The position numbers were made by a program, and so were the translations under genes. A model generated the notes under the pieces. It did no database searches. It saw only the letters and a program-made list of their open reading frames with translations, and had not been told where the DNA came from. Shown piece by piece: positions 33,900 to 46,227 of a stretch of DNA of 64,000 nt (position 1 is the stretch's first letter; every line of letters starts with the position of its first letter). The DNA comes from Nicotiana tabacum (lineage: Eukaryota > Streptophyta > Magnoliopsida > Solanales > Solanaceae), in contig NC_134082.1 in the NCBI RefSeq assembly GCF_000715075.1, positions 107,548,399-107,612,398 of the forward strand, written 5' to 3'.

Positions 33900-34500
33900 T
33901 TATGAAGGAGGCTGTATTTGGCCACTTACATTCTTAGTTTTCTAGCTTCTTTTTTGTCGTTTCGGAGAGTGCCATCCTACAAGTAGGTAATAATACAATT
34001 GCGCCAGTCCCAAGTTAACCTTACAGATCTTACCTCGATTTGGTCTAGTGATGAGATGAACTACACTTTTATCCCCAGTAGTGTTGCTTCTGGTGGCGGC
34101 GACCAACTTAGCGAGGACATTTTCTTTGATATTCTGAGCTCGTGGAATCTGGTCGAGCTGGCATTCGTCAAAATTGGGTAGCAACTTATAGATCTAGGCT
34201 TGATATGTTTGCAACCTTTGTTCTTTGACTTGGTAAGTCCCTGTAACTTGGTCGACCAAGAGCTGAGAATCACATCAGAGTTTCAGCCGCTTCACCCTAT
34301 ATTTGAGGGCTAGCCTCAACTGCGAGTACGACCTCATACTCAACATCGTTGTTAGTCATATTTGGGCATCTTATGGACTAGCAAATTATTTCGCCGGTAG
34401 GTACCTCGAGTACGAGTCCAGACCACATTCGAAAGTGTTGGATGCACTGTCAGTGTATAAGACCTAGGGGTCTTGTGTTTGAAGAGAAGCCTGAGTGTCT
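33900..34500 (-). pseudogene. Archaeal-type RNase H of Tat/Retand-like element, broken
   Basis: Minus-strand text includes a YTDSASN start near 34460, CDSQLLVDQVTG near 34260 and LDQIPRAQN near 34155. These are standard blocks of the second RNase H in Tat elements. Several stops and frame changes separate them. Confidence 0.7.
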
Positions 34501-35880
34501 TCCTTCTCGGCTTCATGCATTAATTTTGCGCTAAAGTCTGCGACAAAGTCGACAAGCACTTGCGACTTTATTGTTATTCGAGGCTGGTATGTGATGTCGT
34601 GCTTACTTAGCTCGATGGCCTATTTGGCCAGCCTCCCGACATTTTGGTTTTATGTAAAATGCTTCTTAAAGGGAAAGTAGTAACGATCGAGATAAGGTGG
34701 CACTAGAAATAGGGTCTAAGCTTTCGTGAAGCTACGACCAATTTCTCAAGGTATGGGTACCTCGTCTAGGCATCGACAAATATTTTACTGCTATAATAAA
34801 TATGAGATTGTGCATCTTTGCTTTCTCAAACCAGGACATCACTTACTGCTACTTCAGAGACAGCGAGGTAGACGAGAAGGTATTCCCTGGGCTCGGGCTC
34901 CAAGAGTAAAGGCGGTGATGATAGATCCGCCTTCATTTCTCGCAATGCTTGTACACATTCGGATGTCCACTCGAGGCCGTTTTCCTTTTTGAGTACGCCA
35001 AAAAATCTATGAAATATGTCAGACGACCGCGAGATAAATCTTAATAGGGCGACGATTCGACTAGTCAATCTTTGGACTTTCTTCTTAGTTGTCAGCTGCG
35101 CAGGTATCCCATCGATAGCCTTGATTTGATCAGGTTTGAACTCAATTCCTCGTGATACTAAAGAAACCCAAAAAATTTCCCGAGGCTACGCCAAATGCGC
35201 ACTTCTTGGGGTTTAGTTTCATCACGTACTGCCTCAGTATGTCGAAGGCTTCCTTCAGGTAGTCTATGTGGTCTTCTACCCTTACGGATTTAACCAACAT
35301 TTCGTCGATATATACCTCAATGGTCTTGCTGAGTTGATCTTTGAACATTTTTGTGACCAACCTCTGATAGGTGGGGCCTGCGTTCTTCAGCCCAAACGGC
35401 ATGACTCTATAATAATATGTTCCCCTGTGAGTGATGAACATGGTCTTCTCTTGGCCCTCTACTTCCATGAGTATCTGGTTATATCTTGAGTATGCGTCTA
35501 GGAAACTTAGCAGCTCGTGCTGGGCTGTTGCGTCAATGAAGTGGTTGATATGTGGATAGTGTGAATGAATCCTTTGGTCATGCTTTGTTTAGGTCTATGA
35601 AGTCCACACACATCCTCCATTTTTTTACCATTACCACGTTAGCTATCCATTTGGGGCACTTCAACGCCGTGATGGAGCCATTTGCTAAATATTTTTTCTA
35701 CCCCTCGTGGACCGCATCGTTGATGGTGGGATTGAACTTTTGTTTGGCCTGCCTTACTGGGGGATGAAAGGGGTTGACGTTCAATTTGTGTGTGGTGATA
35801 TCTTTGGGAATACCTGGCATATCTGTATGGCTAAAAGTGAATAAATTTGTGTTAGTTATTAAGAATTGACTAAATTTACC
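34500..35880 (-). pseudogene. Reverse transcriptase and RNase H of Tat/Retand-like element, broken
   Basis: An open stretch 35468-35142 holds the YRVMPFGLKNAGPTY block and the catalytic motif, which reads YIDE instead of YIDD (codons near 35312). The connection domain follows at 35068-34826 (FFGVLKKENGLEWT). Upstream parts (KLNVNPFHPPVRQ near 35780, CVDFIDLNKA near 35610) are split by stops and frameshifts. The Asp to Glu change in the active site should abolish or cripple activity even without the stops. Confidence 0.83.
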
Positions 35881-35899
35881 TAGTTCTTAGAGTTTGCAG

Positions 35900-36760
35900 C
35901 CGGTGTAGGCCTTTTTACTGGGGTCAGAGCAGTCTAATTGAATGGGGTCGAAGTCCTCTATAGTTGATTCTGCAACTTCGGCCGTTTTGGGGTCCATAAT
36001 GACATCCCTAACTTCTTCTTGTGGTGACCTCGACCCTACTGATTGTTATGCTTCTTTTTCCTTGTCTTTCTTTTGTTGAGTTGTTCTATCCATGGCGATG
36101 CGGTAGTAGTCCCAGGACATGCACTATTCTCCTCGTATGTTGAATATTCCCCAAGGTGTTAGGAACTTGATCACTTGGTATAGGCTGGAGGGGATGACTC
36201 TCATAGGATGTATCCATGGTCGTCTTACTATGGCGTTGTATGCGATTCCTGATCCATGATGTGGAACATTGTCTCCAGAGTTACCCCGTCGGCGAGGAAG
36301 GGGAGTGTAATTTCTCCTGCAGTCCGTTCAACTGCATTGTTGAAATCGGTTAGTGTGATGCAACGTGGCACTGCCTTATCCTCGAGTCTCATTTGGGCAA
36401 GGACTCGGGGATAGATGATACATGCTCCACTTATATCATCTACCGTGATGCGTTTAACATCAGTATCTAAAATTCATAAAGTAATGACAAGGACATCATT
36501 GTGAGGGAAAGTCAAACCGTCAGCATATATCTCGTTGAAGATGATACTTTCTGCAAGTCCGTCATTCCGTTCATGGGTGATAAATCTTTTGAGCTTGTGA
36601 CTGGCAGTGAGCTTGATGTCGTTGATGGAGGCATCATCGCTGCCACCAATAATCCTATTGATGGTGCGAGCTGGTGAGGGCGGCTTTGGCGGGCCTTGAT
36701 GTTATTGATCCCTAGCGAATGTGTTCTTTTCTTTGTCGCTCAACAGCTCTTTGAAGTTCC
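35900..36760 (-). pseudogene. Protease region of Tat/Retand-like element, broken
   Basis: On the minus strand near 36470-36230 a retropepsin-like stretch is readable: VKRITVDDISGACII, MRLEDKAVPRCITL, GEITLPFLADGVT and FHIMDQ. The family has DDGSS where this copy has DDISG, so the catalytic D-x-G is lost. Lys-rich linker sequence follows toward RT. Confidence 0.68.
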
Positions 36761-36764
36761 TTTG

Positions 36765-38287
36765 CTACAACATGTTCACTACCTCTTGCTTTAGGGTGAT
36801 GCAATCTTCTATTTTGTGTCCGCGTTCTTTGTGGAATTCGCAGAGGATGTTGGATTTCCTGGTACTCGGATCAGACCTCATCCTTGGTGGCCACTTTACC
36901 TTTGTTCCGAGCTTTTCCAGGGCGTAGACTATCTCTGTAGGTGAAACACAATAATTATGAGCAGATAACAAGGGGGCACACCTCTCTCGTTTCTTTGAGT
37001 CCACGTCCTCGACCTAGACGGTCCACCATTATCATAGCGAAAGATAGGAGGGGCGGGGGCGCTGACGTAAGGCTGATATTGTTCCCTGTTTGGCCGTGTG
37101 ACCGGGTGATCCCCCCTCATGTTATCTACTTGTTCTTTCGTAGGTTTTATTTGTACCGAGATGAGTCGTTGAGTTGGTCCATTGAGGTCATCATCATCTG
37201 CTAGGACTTCAGCGCAATAATCATTGTAGATTTAATCCCAAGTGGTTGAAGGGTACTTCATCAATCAGCTCAGCAGCTTTCTGGTCGCTCTTGAACCCTC
37301 TCTACTCAACCCGTTCTGAAAGGCTACGACTACCATCCCTTTCAGATATATTTTGTAAGATCATCCTTACCTTGTTTAATCGGGCGAGGAAGTCCCTCAG
37401 TCTCTCTCCTAATGATTGCTTGATAGCAAAGATATCGTTTACTCTCATTTCGGCTTTCTTTGCCCCAGCGTGTGCCGTCACGAACTTTTCATCCATTTCT
37501 TCGAACATTTTAATGGAACCGGCTAGTAGCTGTGAATACCATGTTGTGCCCCTCCAATGAGGGTTTCGCCGAATTTCTTCAGCAAAATGGAAGACACCTG
37601 TTCCTCGGTAAGGTCGTTGCCTGACGTAATAAGTCACGTGGTCTTCAGGATCGGTTGTCCTGCTGTATATTCTGAGATACAGTGGCATTATGAATGTTTT
37701 TGGTATGGCATATGGGGCTGCTTCCTCATTATACGATTGTTCTAGGAACCTACTAGCGTCCCTTTTTGGCAGTAGCTTAGGGGCACTCGGTATTTTGTTG
37801 ACTCATTCCTAGTGTTCTTTCATTTGGTCTTTGAGCACTTTGTTCTCATTCTCCATTTCTCTCATTCATTTCAAAAAAGCAGCAAGGACGCCGTCACCTG
37901 CACTGTCAGTGACATTGTGAGTTATACCTGGAGTTGAAGGGTCTGGTTGGCCACCTTGTTCGTCTCCTTGCTGTACCATGCGGGCTCTGGTCGTTTCTAT
38001 GGTCGTGCATGGAGCTTGTTTATTGAGCACGTTTACTAGGGTATTGGTTAGCCATGCTTCAAGGAGCTTTTTCATGGCAGGGGTGTCCCTTCTCCTATAG
38101 ATGTGGAAGCCACTTTCCCATTTGGTTTCGTTGTGCTGCAATGAGGGGGAGGCGACCATTCCCGCCTGGGAGAGGCAGTAGGTGTCACGTCATCGCCCAA
38201 TGTTTCATAGCTTTCGTTGATAGCATTCATGAGGTTATTGGGGGTGTTACCTGTCGCCCTAGTTCCGTTTCCTTGGTTACCTGCCAT
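36765..38287 (-). pseudogene. Gag of Tat/Retand-like element, broken
   Basis: The start codon is at 38287-38285 (minus). A low-complexity N terminus runs to about 38150, where a frame change occurs. The 37688-37302 stretch holds the capsid-like core (GTTWYSQLLAGSIKMFEEM, LGERLRDFLARLNKV). The 37004-36765 stretch holds a CCHC-like knuckle (CEFHKERGHKIEDC). Internal stops are near 37864, 37810 and 37302. The product would package the RNA. Confidence 0.8.
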
Positions 38288-38391
38288 GGAAATTTCTACA
38301 CCTGTGGAGAGTAGAAAAACTTTGGGACTAGTTAGGTTAGCAAATAACGTGAGTTGTAGATCTAATGGAAACTAAAAGATTAGCTATGAAG

Positions 38392-38409
38392 TTCCCACAG
38401 ACGGCACCA
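38392..38409 (-). other. Primer binding site of Tat/Retand-like element
   Basis: On the minus strand it reads TGGTGCCGTCTGTGGGAA, three bases after the LTR end (TCAAACA). It has the form of a tRNA 3'-end complement; I do not assign the tRNA. Confidence 0.65.
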
Positions 38410-38412
38410 AAC

Positions 38413-39180
38413 TGTTTGACCCAAAATTTTGATCGAGGTTTAAACAATAAGATTTTCTAATAAAATAGGGTTAATCTTAGCCAATATTAATATCCAAAAG
38501 ATGTATTAATCATTTTTGGGGGAAGATAGTACATGTATAATCTATATAGCAATAAATGATAACACTACTATTATATTCAATGAACCAAAAAATGAAGGAG
38601 GTAGCATTAAATAAATAGCAATGAATGATATTTAAGTTAATAAAAGCATGTAAGTCACCCAAAAAGGGTGAGATTCTTTATTATTTTTTCTGATAATGAT
38701 GAATGATTGATGAGCCTTTGAATATTCGGATTTTTCTTAGATCGTGGGGGAAAAGTTAGACAAGAATCTTAAGAAAAAGGTACATTTTATATGTGTGTAA
38801 TAAAGCAAGACTCTTCAGATAATGTCAATATGTAGTCTTATAAATGAGTATTCAATGTCCCTTATAACTATATTTCTTTCTATTTTGTAAGGGAACATGT
38901 GCCAAAAATCCTTAATAGTACAGATACAGAAAATATCCACTGAAATATTTTCTCTAGAGTCTTATCCTAACACTAGCCGTTATTACTCTGTTTAAGACGA
39001 ATGTTCGTCCTCGACCTTGATCTATGTTGACTCCTTGACCTCGCCCTTCATCTCTTGTGAGACATTTCGACCTTGAGCATGCTTTTTCTCGAAGTCATGC
39101 TGGTGACACGTGGCAGCCTTTGAAGGCCCTCTTAATGCTGATATAGTTTAATCATAACTAAGATAATTTTTGTCCATACA
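38413..39180 (-). repeat. 5' LTR of Tat/Retand-like element
   Basis: On the plus strand it runs TGTTTGACCC to CCATACA (768 bp), ending next to the primer site. The outer border is inferred from TG/CA ends and from similarity of both ends to the solo LTR at 39207. The bases CAGTT after 39180 would be the target duplication. Confidence 0.65.
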
Positions 39181-39206
39181 CAGTTAAGACGGGTTTAGAA
39201 TATTTG

Positions 39207-39831
39207 TGTTTACCCATAAAATAGTACAGTTAAATTTGTTATGTGGTTTATAGACAAGCGAATTGATTTGATCAAAAAATGATAAAGAGACAAGATTAAT
39301 ATTAAGGTTAGCAATTGAAATGGAAGAAGATGACAAGCCTGACTTCGAATGCAATGCCTTCGAGGACAAAAATGAGATTAACAATAAAGCACAAAATAAA
39401 ATTGTTTAATTGAGAGCAAAAGTAATAAGATAAAGCTTTTTATACGTAGAAAGTTTCATGTCCTTACAATGGCTACTTAGCCTGCTATCTATAGCTTTAC
39501 CTAGGAAAACAAGATCCTATGATCAAGCTCCTCTTTAATAATAATAAAAGAGTCATTGATGAACGCGTAACTACAAACCATTAATGCAAATAATCTCTGC
39601 AATGGTCGCTCATTTAATATTAGTAAATATTCCCTCATTGAATGCTATTCGATGACAAACTCTTGATCTTCTCCCATCGACTACGCTCCCTTCGGGATTT
39701 ATCCGATATCGATTACATTCGTTGTATTCAGTATTGATTATTAACTGACTTGCCCTTTAATTTGTTTATCTTCGATTACACGTGTCATGTTACCGTTCGA
39801 CCATTCATTATAAATGAATTTTACCCATACA
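39207..39831 (-). mobile_element. Solo LTR of a related element, 625 bp
   Basis: It starts TGTTTACCC and ends CCCATACA, flanked by perfect ATTTG copies (39202-39206 and 39832-39836). Its ends resemble those of 38413-39180, so it is probably in the same orientation. No coding sequence. Confidence 0.8.
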
Positions 39832-39911
39832 ATTTGGCATTCTTATGCTTACATCGAATTCTCTTTCGCAACACTCACATAAAGAACATATACTTCATGT
39901 AAGAATCCGGA

Positions 39912-40113
39912 ACCAAAATGTGGTTTTTTTGACTCAAAATACGCAAATAAGTGTTAAAAAAAAGTTACCAAACTATATATAACGCCACAAATAGTGGCGC
40001 TATACAGTAACGGTAACTGCACCGTTACTGTATAGCGCCACTTTTTGTGGCGTTATATATAGTAAACCTGACACATCTTACATAGGGCCACTATTAGTGG
40101 CGCTATACCCCTT
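39912..40113 (+). repeat. Left terminal inverted repeat of the MULE
   Basis: Its first 152 bp mirror 46468-46317. It contains a 92-bp inverted repeat (39972-40063) with 43-nt arms and a 6-nt centre AACTGC, and one further short palindrome (GCCACTATTAGTGGC near 40087). Confidence 0.85.
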
Positions 40114-40319
40114 ATTGCCTGACCCCACCAATAATTTCTGGGTTCAATAATTCAAAAGCGTATAAAGCCATTTTTTGTGGCGCTATATACAAAAAAAAAA
40201 AATCTCTCCGGCTAGCCATTTCCTATATAAACATCGTAGAATCGCCACAACTTCATTCAAAAATTTTTTTAACTCTTGTTGGTTTCTATTGTTGTTAAAT
40301 TCTCCAACATTTTTTCATT

Positions 40320-43266
40320 ATGTCTGAAGAACGTAGAATACGAGTATCATTATATTGGGGGGGTGAGGTTGTGATGGAGAATAACTCTGTGGGCTACAGT
40401 TTACCTGCTAAGTGTAATATTAAATTGCCACTTTCAATGGAGTAAGAAACATTGATATCGTTGTTATGCAAAAAATGAGTGTGAGAAAACGTTCAGTGAT
40501 ACTCAAAGTAATCGAAAGATATCTGTATTCTGTTACGCCGTAAGGGGTTGCTTTTTACTCAGAGTTTAACGTCGACGATGATGACACTTTGAGTGATTTC
40601 CTGAGGACTCCGGACGAATGCCGGGAATTCTTGTAATCACAATGTTGGAGATGTACGTGAAGGTCGAAGACGTTCCAAAAAATGAGGTTGTGCGTAGTAG
40701 AGATAACCCCCAGTCATCGGGTGGTTATTCTGGATCAGTTTTTGCCGGACATGTTCTAGATGAAAGATTTTTTCTTGATTTAAATTTATCACCGTCGGCG
40801 AATGAGCAGCGAGAAAATAATTTATACCCTGTTTTCCATAATTCACAAGAAGAGTGGTAAACTTCAATTTTCATTTGTGTTAATTATGTATATTTTTGGC
40901 ATATTGAATTAATTTTAATGCTCATTTATTTAATAGGGGGTACCAGCCGGATATGAATTTTACAAGTGGCCCATCCAGTAGTCATCACCTAACTGAAAAC
41001 GTCCATAATGGAATGTCATCACATTACGACTTGTAAGTGAAATGATATAGCCATATATAAAGCATTTATTAATTTAGTAGCTTATATTTTTGTTGAAATG
41101 TGCAGTGAAAACGAGCAAGTTGAACTACCCGTACTCACTCAATTGCCCGAAAACGACGTATTACATCAAGATCTGGCAGATGCACAGAGTGAGGAAGAGA
41201 ACAACGATTACGATAACAATGCCGATGAATTGGGAGACGAGACACCATTTGCTCGTGAGGATGGTGATGAAGAGGACGAGGAGGAAGGACCCGATTTGAA
41301 GAGAGCCCCCCATACACGAAAATTGTACGAGTCTGAAGTGCCGTTTCATTCAAGGGAGATTCCTTATATTGATAACTTGCCAGCCGAGCCGGATGTGGAA
41401 GCTCTCACAAGGGATTTTGATGAAATTCGGACAGCAATGTGGGATGAGTCTAGACCAACGGTGCTTGCAAAGGGGATGCTTTTTCCTGATAAAGCACGCG
41501 TAAGCAGGGCTTGTAAAATGCACAATGTTAAAGAGTGTCGTGAGATGCAGGTATCGGAGTCAAGTCCGACGGTATACAAGGCTATTTGCCACAGGTGGTT
41601 TTGGCCATGTAATTGGATGTTGCGTGCGTCGAAGAAGAAGACATGTATGTGGAAAGTGGGTAAATACATTCCCACCCACACATGCGAAATGGACACTTTC
41701 AACGGGAATCACTTCAACTTGGATATTGACTTGATATCTCTTGTACTTATTCCGCACATCAAAGCGTCCATAAGGTATAAAATCAAAGAGTGTATTACAG
41801 CAGTCCACCAGGAATATGGCCACACAATTACTAAAAGAAAGGCATATCTTTGGCGCAAAAGAGCGTTTGAAATAGTCTATGGTAACTGGGATAAGTCATT
41901 TGCGGATCTACCTAGGTACATGGCTGCACTGCAACACTTTAACCCCGGAACAGTTGTTGAATGGAAGCTTGAGCGGAGTCCGGGTAAACCAGAATATATA
42001 TTCAATTACGTGTTCTGGGCGTTTAAGCCAGCAATTGATGGTTTTCCATATTGCCGGCCCGTAATATCCATAGACGGAACTCATGTCTATGGAAAGTACG
42101 ATATCAAGCTATTGATAGCTGTGGTAGTGGATGCTAATGGACAGATATTTCCTCTAGCCTTTTCTATTTGTGCCAATGAAAGCACAGAGACGTGGACAAT
42201 GTTTTTGAACCACCTGAAAGAGCACGTTGTCAAATAGCGTTCAGGTATTTGTCTAATATCTGATCGGTACGGGGGTATCTTAAGTTCTGTGGAGAACCTT
42301 CCTGCCTGGCAAGAACCTTATGCATACCACCGTTACTGTGTGAGGCACTTTAAGGCCAATTTCAAGAAGGCACATCCCAAAAAGGATCTACATGATTTGA
42401 TGTGGATGGCAGCAACAGACCACCAACAACATAAATTCCGGAGGCATATGGATTCTATCAGGCAAGAAGACAAGGCATCATATCGTTGGTTAATGCGACA
42501 TGACCCTGAACAGTGGATGTTGCATGCAGATGGTGGCAGACGCTGGGGAATTCTTACTACAAACGTGTCAGAATCCTTCAACGGGTTATTAAAGTCGGCA
42601 AGAGGATTGCCCGTCACAGCCATGGTGCGTATGTCATTCAAGCAGATGGCGGAGAGGTTTGTGCAACGGTCTGCAGCTGCAACGGAATTGATGGAAAGGG
42701 GTGTTGAATTTATGCCAGTGCCTATGAAGAGATTAGAGAAATACAGACGGCGAGCACATTGGCATTCCTTTTTGCAATATGATAACGAACGAGGTATTTT
42801 TGAAGTTCGCACCGCTATCCATAATAATCGGGGTAATAATGTACATACTGTAAATGAATCTACAAGGTTATGCTCATGTGGGAAATGGTCAATCTACCAC
42901 ATGCCTTGTTCACATGCCATCAAGTGTTTTCAACGTGTTGGTTATGCGGAGACCAACTATATTGATCAATAATATAGTGTTTCCAAATACCTAAACACAT
43001 ATAGTGGTCAGTTGTAGCCAGTGGGTGCTGAGCATTACTGGCCCCCAGAACCATTTAAAATGGTGTGTAACAAGTCCTATTTGCGTAAAAGACAGGTGCA
43101 GAAGAGAACGCATATACAGAACCAAATGGATGTTAGTGATACCGTATATGTGCGCAAATGTGGTATATGCTCGCAAACAGGACACGACCGTAGAAAATGT
43201 CCTTTGGGTGGCAACAATAATCAAGCTCAGGGCGGGTGTTCTTCTATTGTACCTAACTACCCATGA
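40320..43266 (+). pseudogene. MuDR-type transposase of the MULE, three exons, nearly intact
   Basis: Exon 1 is 40320-40856, exon 2 40937-41032 and exon 3 41106-43266; GT/AG borders join in frame. Exon 1 (PB1-like N terminus, starting MSEERR) has a TAA at 40443, a loss of frame in an A-run near 40470 and another frame change near 40630. Exon 3 is one frame with TAG 42235, TAA 42970 and TAG 43015 as the only stops. Domains in order: acidic linker, MuDR-type zinc/WRKY-like region (CNWMLRASKKKTCMWKV), catalytic DDE core with Asp in ISIDGTH (42073), Asp in ISDR (42262) and Glu in NVSESFN (42571), SWIM zinc finger (CSCGKW...CSH, near 42870), and a CCHC knuckle (43159-43200). It would cut and paste the element. 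Confidence 0.9.
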
Positions 43267-43308
43267 GTTCATGTTGTAATAATTAGTTGTTATGTATACG
43301 GTTTAAGT

Positions 43309-45043
43309 ATTTATGAAATAAAATTTTCTTGTTTGTTAATTATGATTTGTACTTTCACATAACTCTGCATTTGCTGCCTCATACGATATACGGTATGCAA
43401 TCCAATCGCCTGCACAAAAGTTTTTAATATAAACTATGTATTTGACTCGAAATTACTATTAATGTAATTGATAATAACAGAAAACATACCAGAGCCTCAT
43501 GTCTCCCGGCGTATGAGACGTACCGACCATCTACCTGATGAACTGGGTTCCCGATAAAAAGTCGGGAAACAGTGCGGTACCATGCCATATAAACTTCGAT
43601 AGGAAAGTGTTGCGGAGCTGGGGTCAAGTCCCCTCGGCTGTCCCAAATACCCAACTGTGCTGCCAACCAATCAATAAATGTGTCGTCCACCCTCATCCGA
43701 TCATCCCTCTCATAATATAAAGGATCCCATGCAGGCCGAGTCAGTATAGGCTGCGGAAATCCAAACTGACAAAATACTCGCTCTGAGGCATGATACTCGA
43801 CAATATCGAGGCACGTGATAGGGACGTAAGCCCTCCAAATATGGCGGCCGTGCGTGCAATACGTTGGCAGGGTACCTATCAGCTCTTCGCTGTACGGCGT
43901 CCAGATGAACTATCAAATAATAACACAAACCGTTAGTATGCGCAACACCTAGTTAAACAATAATTGGTAAGTTTAGTTAGATATTCACCTGTGCGTCCTC
44001 CAGAAAATCCAACACATCCCTACAGAAGGGGAGATTATGATGGCCATGATACTCTCGTGCAAGTCTACGACGCAATACCCACCTACAAGCTAGAGGGAGA
44101 TCAGGAATATGTACATTAGCCGGTAGCTGTGGTAGAGGTGGCCGAAGTTGCAGAAATCGCTCCCACACCCAAACCTAAAACAGAAAGTTGACGTAAAGAT
44201 GAACTATAACTAGGTAGAATTTTAACTAAAGGACATATTATTTGAATAAGTTGTCACCTGTAGAAGTGGAAGAAAGCCAGAAACGTCTCTCTGTGTGCCC
44301 ATGGATGCCCGACACATCTGCCTGTACAAAAATAATAGGACAGCACCACCCAGCTGTAGTTGACTGTATCATCGAAGTCCGCAATATGATGCAGAAAACG
44401 GAGGCTCACTAGGTTCCCCGAAGTGTTCGGGAACAAGACCCCCCTCCAAATAGAAGGAGCAACAACAGCCTCGTATATTGCTCCACATCCACTTCCGCTG
44501 AGTCGTCGGTGATAGTATCGTGGATCTGCACCAATTGGTCTCTAAGGTGGACCAACTGCATACGACTGCTCCCAATTGCTACATCTGGGTCCTCGGACCT
44601 GAAGCCCGTGAGCCTGTGCAGCATATCCATATATGAATCTCGATTAAAATATCTCATATTCCCAGGCAGTAAAACTGGCAAGCCATCAGTGGACAGGCCA
44701 TATAAAATCTCGACGTCCTGGAGTGTGATGGTGGCTTCGCCGATGGGCAGATGGAAAGTGTGCGTCTCCGGTCACCACCGCTCAATCAACGCCGTGATCA
44801 AAGCATAGTCGAGCTGTATCCGGCCAATGCTAATGATCCTATATAATCTCATTTCCTCCAGGTGATGGACCACACGGGGATGTAGAACGCGGGGAGGAGT
44901 CAAAAACTCCCAAAATAAATCCACTCTCCTGCCCCAAAAAGTCTGCGTAAGCAACTCTCCCCCCATATATGCTCGGATCTATGCTGGGGCTGTAGGGGTA
45001 GTAGCTCCGACGTCCGAGGGCCGGGATGTATAGGTGCATCCAT
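43309..45043 (-). pseudogene. Plant mobile domain protein (MAIN-like), four exons, broken
   Basis: Minus-strand exons: exon 1 about 45043-44258, exon 2 44174-43989, exon 3 43909-43490, exon 4 43409-43309. All borders are GT/AG; exon joins read ...LLQ/VWVWER, ...DAQ/FIWTPY and ...HEAL/AIGLH. These are the standard plant-mobile-domain blocks (MDAPIHPGP start, LIERW, GEATITLQDVEILYGL, LVSLRFLHH, SRVDDTF-like end). Exon 1 has single-base frame changes near 44968, 44425 and 44365. Exons 2 and 3 are open. PMD proteins in host plants (MAIN, MAIL1) affect silencing and gene expression; related domains are carried by transposons. Here it is convergent with the transposase, as cargo. Confidence 0.82.
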
Positions 45044-45089
45044 GTCGTCAACTGTAAATTCATAATTTTTAATAACTATCATTAATAAT

Positions 45090-45264
45090 TATGTGTTTTT
45101 TTAAAATTTAAATTCATATTTTTTAATAACTTAATTGTAAAAATTATATATATACTTATGGGTTTCGTGCTAGATTTTCTGAGGCCTAGTGGTACCAAAC
45201 TATCATTAATAATTTTATATTTTTTTAATAATTTTTATTCATATTTTTTAATAACTTAATTGTA

Positions 45265-45300
<36 letters not shown>

Positions 45301-45554
45301 TTTTTATAATTATGGGTTTCGTGCTAGATTTTCTGAAGCCCAGTGGTACCAAACTATCATTAATAATTTTATGTTTTTTTAATAATTTTTATTCATATTT
45401 ATTTAATAACTTAATTGTAAAAATTATATATATAATTTTTATAATTATGGGTTTCGTGCTAGATTTTCTGAGGCCCAGTGGTACCAAACTATCATTAATA
45501 ATTTTATGTTTTTTTTAATAATTTTTATTCATATTTTTTAATAAATTAATTGTA

Positions 45555-45610
<56 letters not shown>

Positions 45611-45640
45611 TATAATTATGGGTTTCGTACTAGAATATAA
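45090..45640 (+). repeat. AT-rich tandem repeats with TA microsatellites inside the MULE
   Basis: Units contain ATGGGTTTCGTGCTAGATTT at 45158, 45312, 45447 and 45618 (periods 154, 135 and 171 bp), with GGTACCAAACTATCATTAAT after the first three. Length differences come largely from TA runs (about 45272-45296 and 45559-45604). Confidence 0.8.
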
Positions 45641-45644
45641 GATA

Positions 45645-46227
45645 ATTAAACAAAATGAATTCTAAGCTAAAATACTACACAATACTACGTTACAAGGCTC
45701 TAAATTTTACTACGCTAAAAGGGTCTACGTTTTACTACACTAAAAAGGTCTACATTTTACTACGCTAAAAAATAATCTAAACTAAACGGCATAAAAACAC
45801 ATAAATATACATGAGGATATTAACAAACACATTTTTAGACTAATTTACATATTTTTATACAACACTAAAATTAAATCCGGATAAAATTTAACATGCTAGT
45901 TTCGGAAAAAATGAACACAAACCGAAATAGAACACATACAAATCAAGTAATATGCATTGTTATAAAAGTTTCAACTTAAAATAAATCGAAATACCTCGAT
46001 TTAGAATTTTTGGAATGTAAATAGATCTAAATTTTGACTCCGGAAGAGTGAATCCACAATAACACGAAGCTCTACTCGACAGTGGGACCACCAATCTTCA
46101 ACTTTTATGTGCCGGGTGGACCCAATTTTTTTTTTTTTTTTTTAAAATGGGGCAGAATCGGGGGGGACCAAAAGGGAGTAAAATAATGGAGATGAAACGA
46201 AGAAGAAGAAGACGGAAGGATTTTTAA
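45645..46227 (+). other. Non-coding MULE interior, right side
   Basis: AT-rich, with a small triplicated stretch (CTACACTAAAA-like text at 45705-45770) and a 20-nt T run at 46123. It may hold the promoter of the minus-strand gene. No ORF. Confidence 0.5.

Larger units (their letters stand above)
20777..39180 (-). mobile_element. Tat/Retand-like Ty3/gypsy element on minus strand, host of later insertions
   Basis: Read on the minus strand: LTR (39180-38413), primer site, gag, protease, RT, RNases H, integrase (to about 32770), a short tandem array, then an accessory ORF pointing the other way (20865-22882). An accessory ORF antisense to pol between integrase and the 3' LTR is known from Retand, Grande and related Tat lineages. 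The second LTR is off the window because the Ogre element interrupts at 20776/20777. The array is split by the insertion 23477-32299. All coding parts are broken. Confidence 0.85.
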
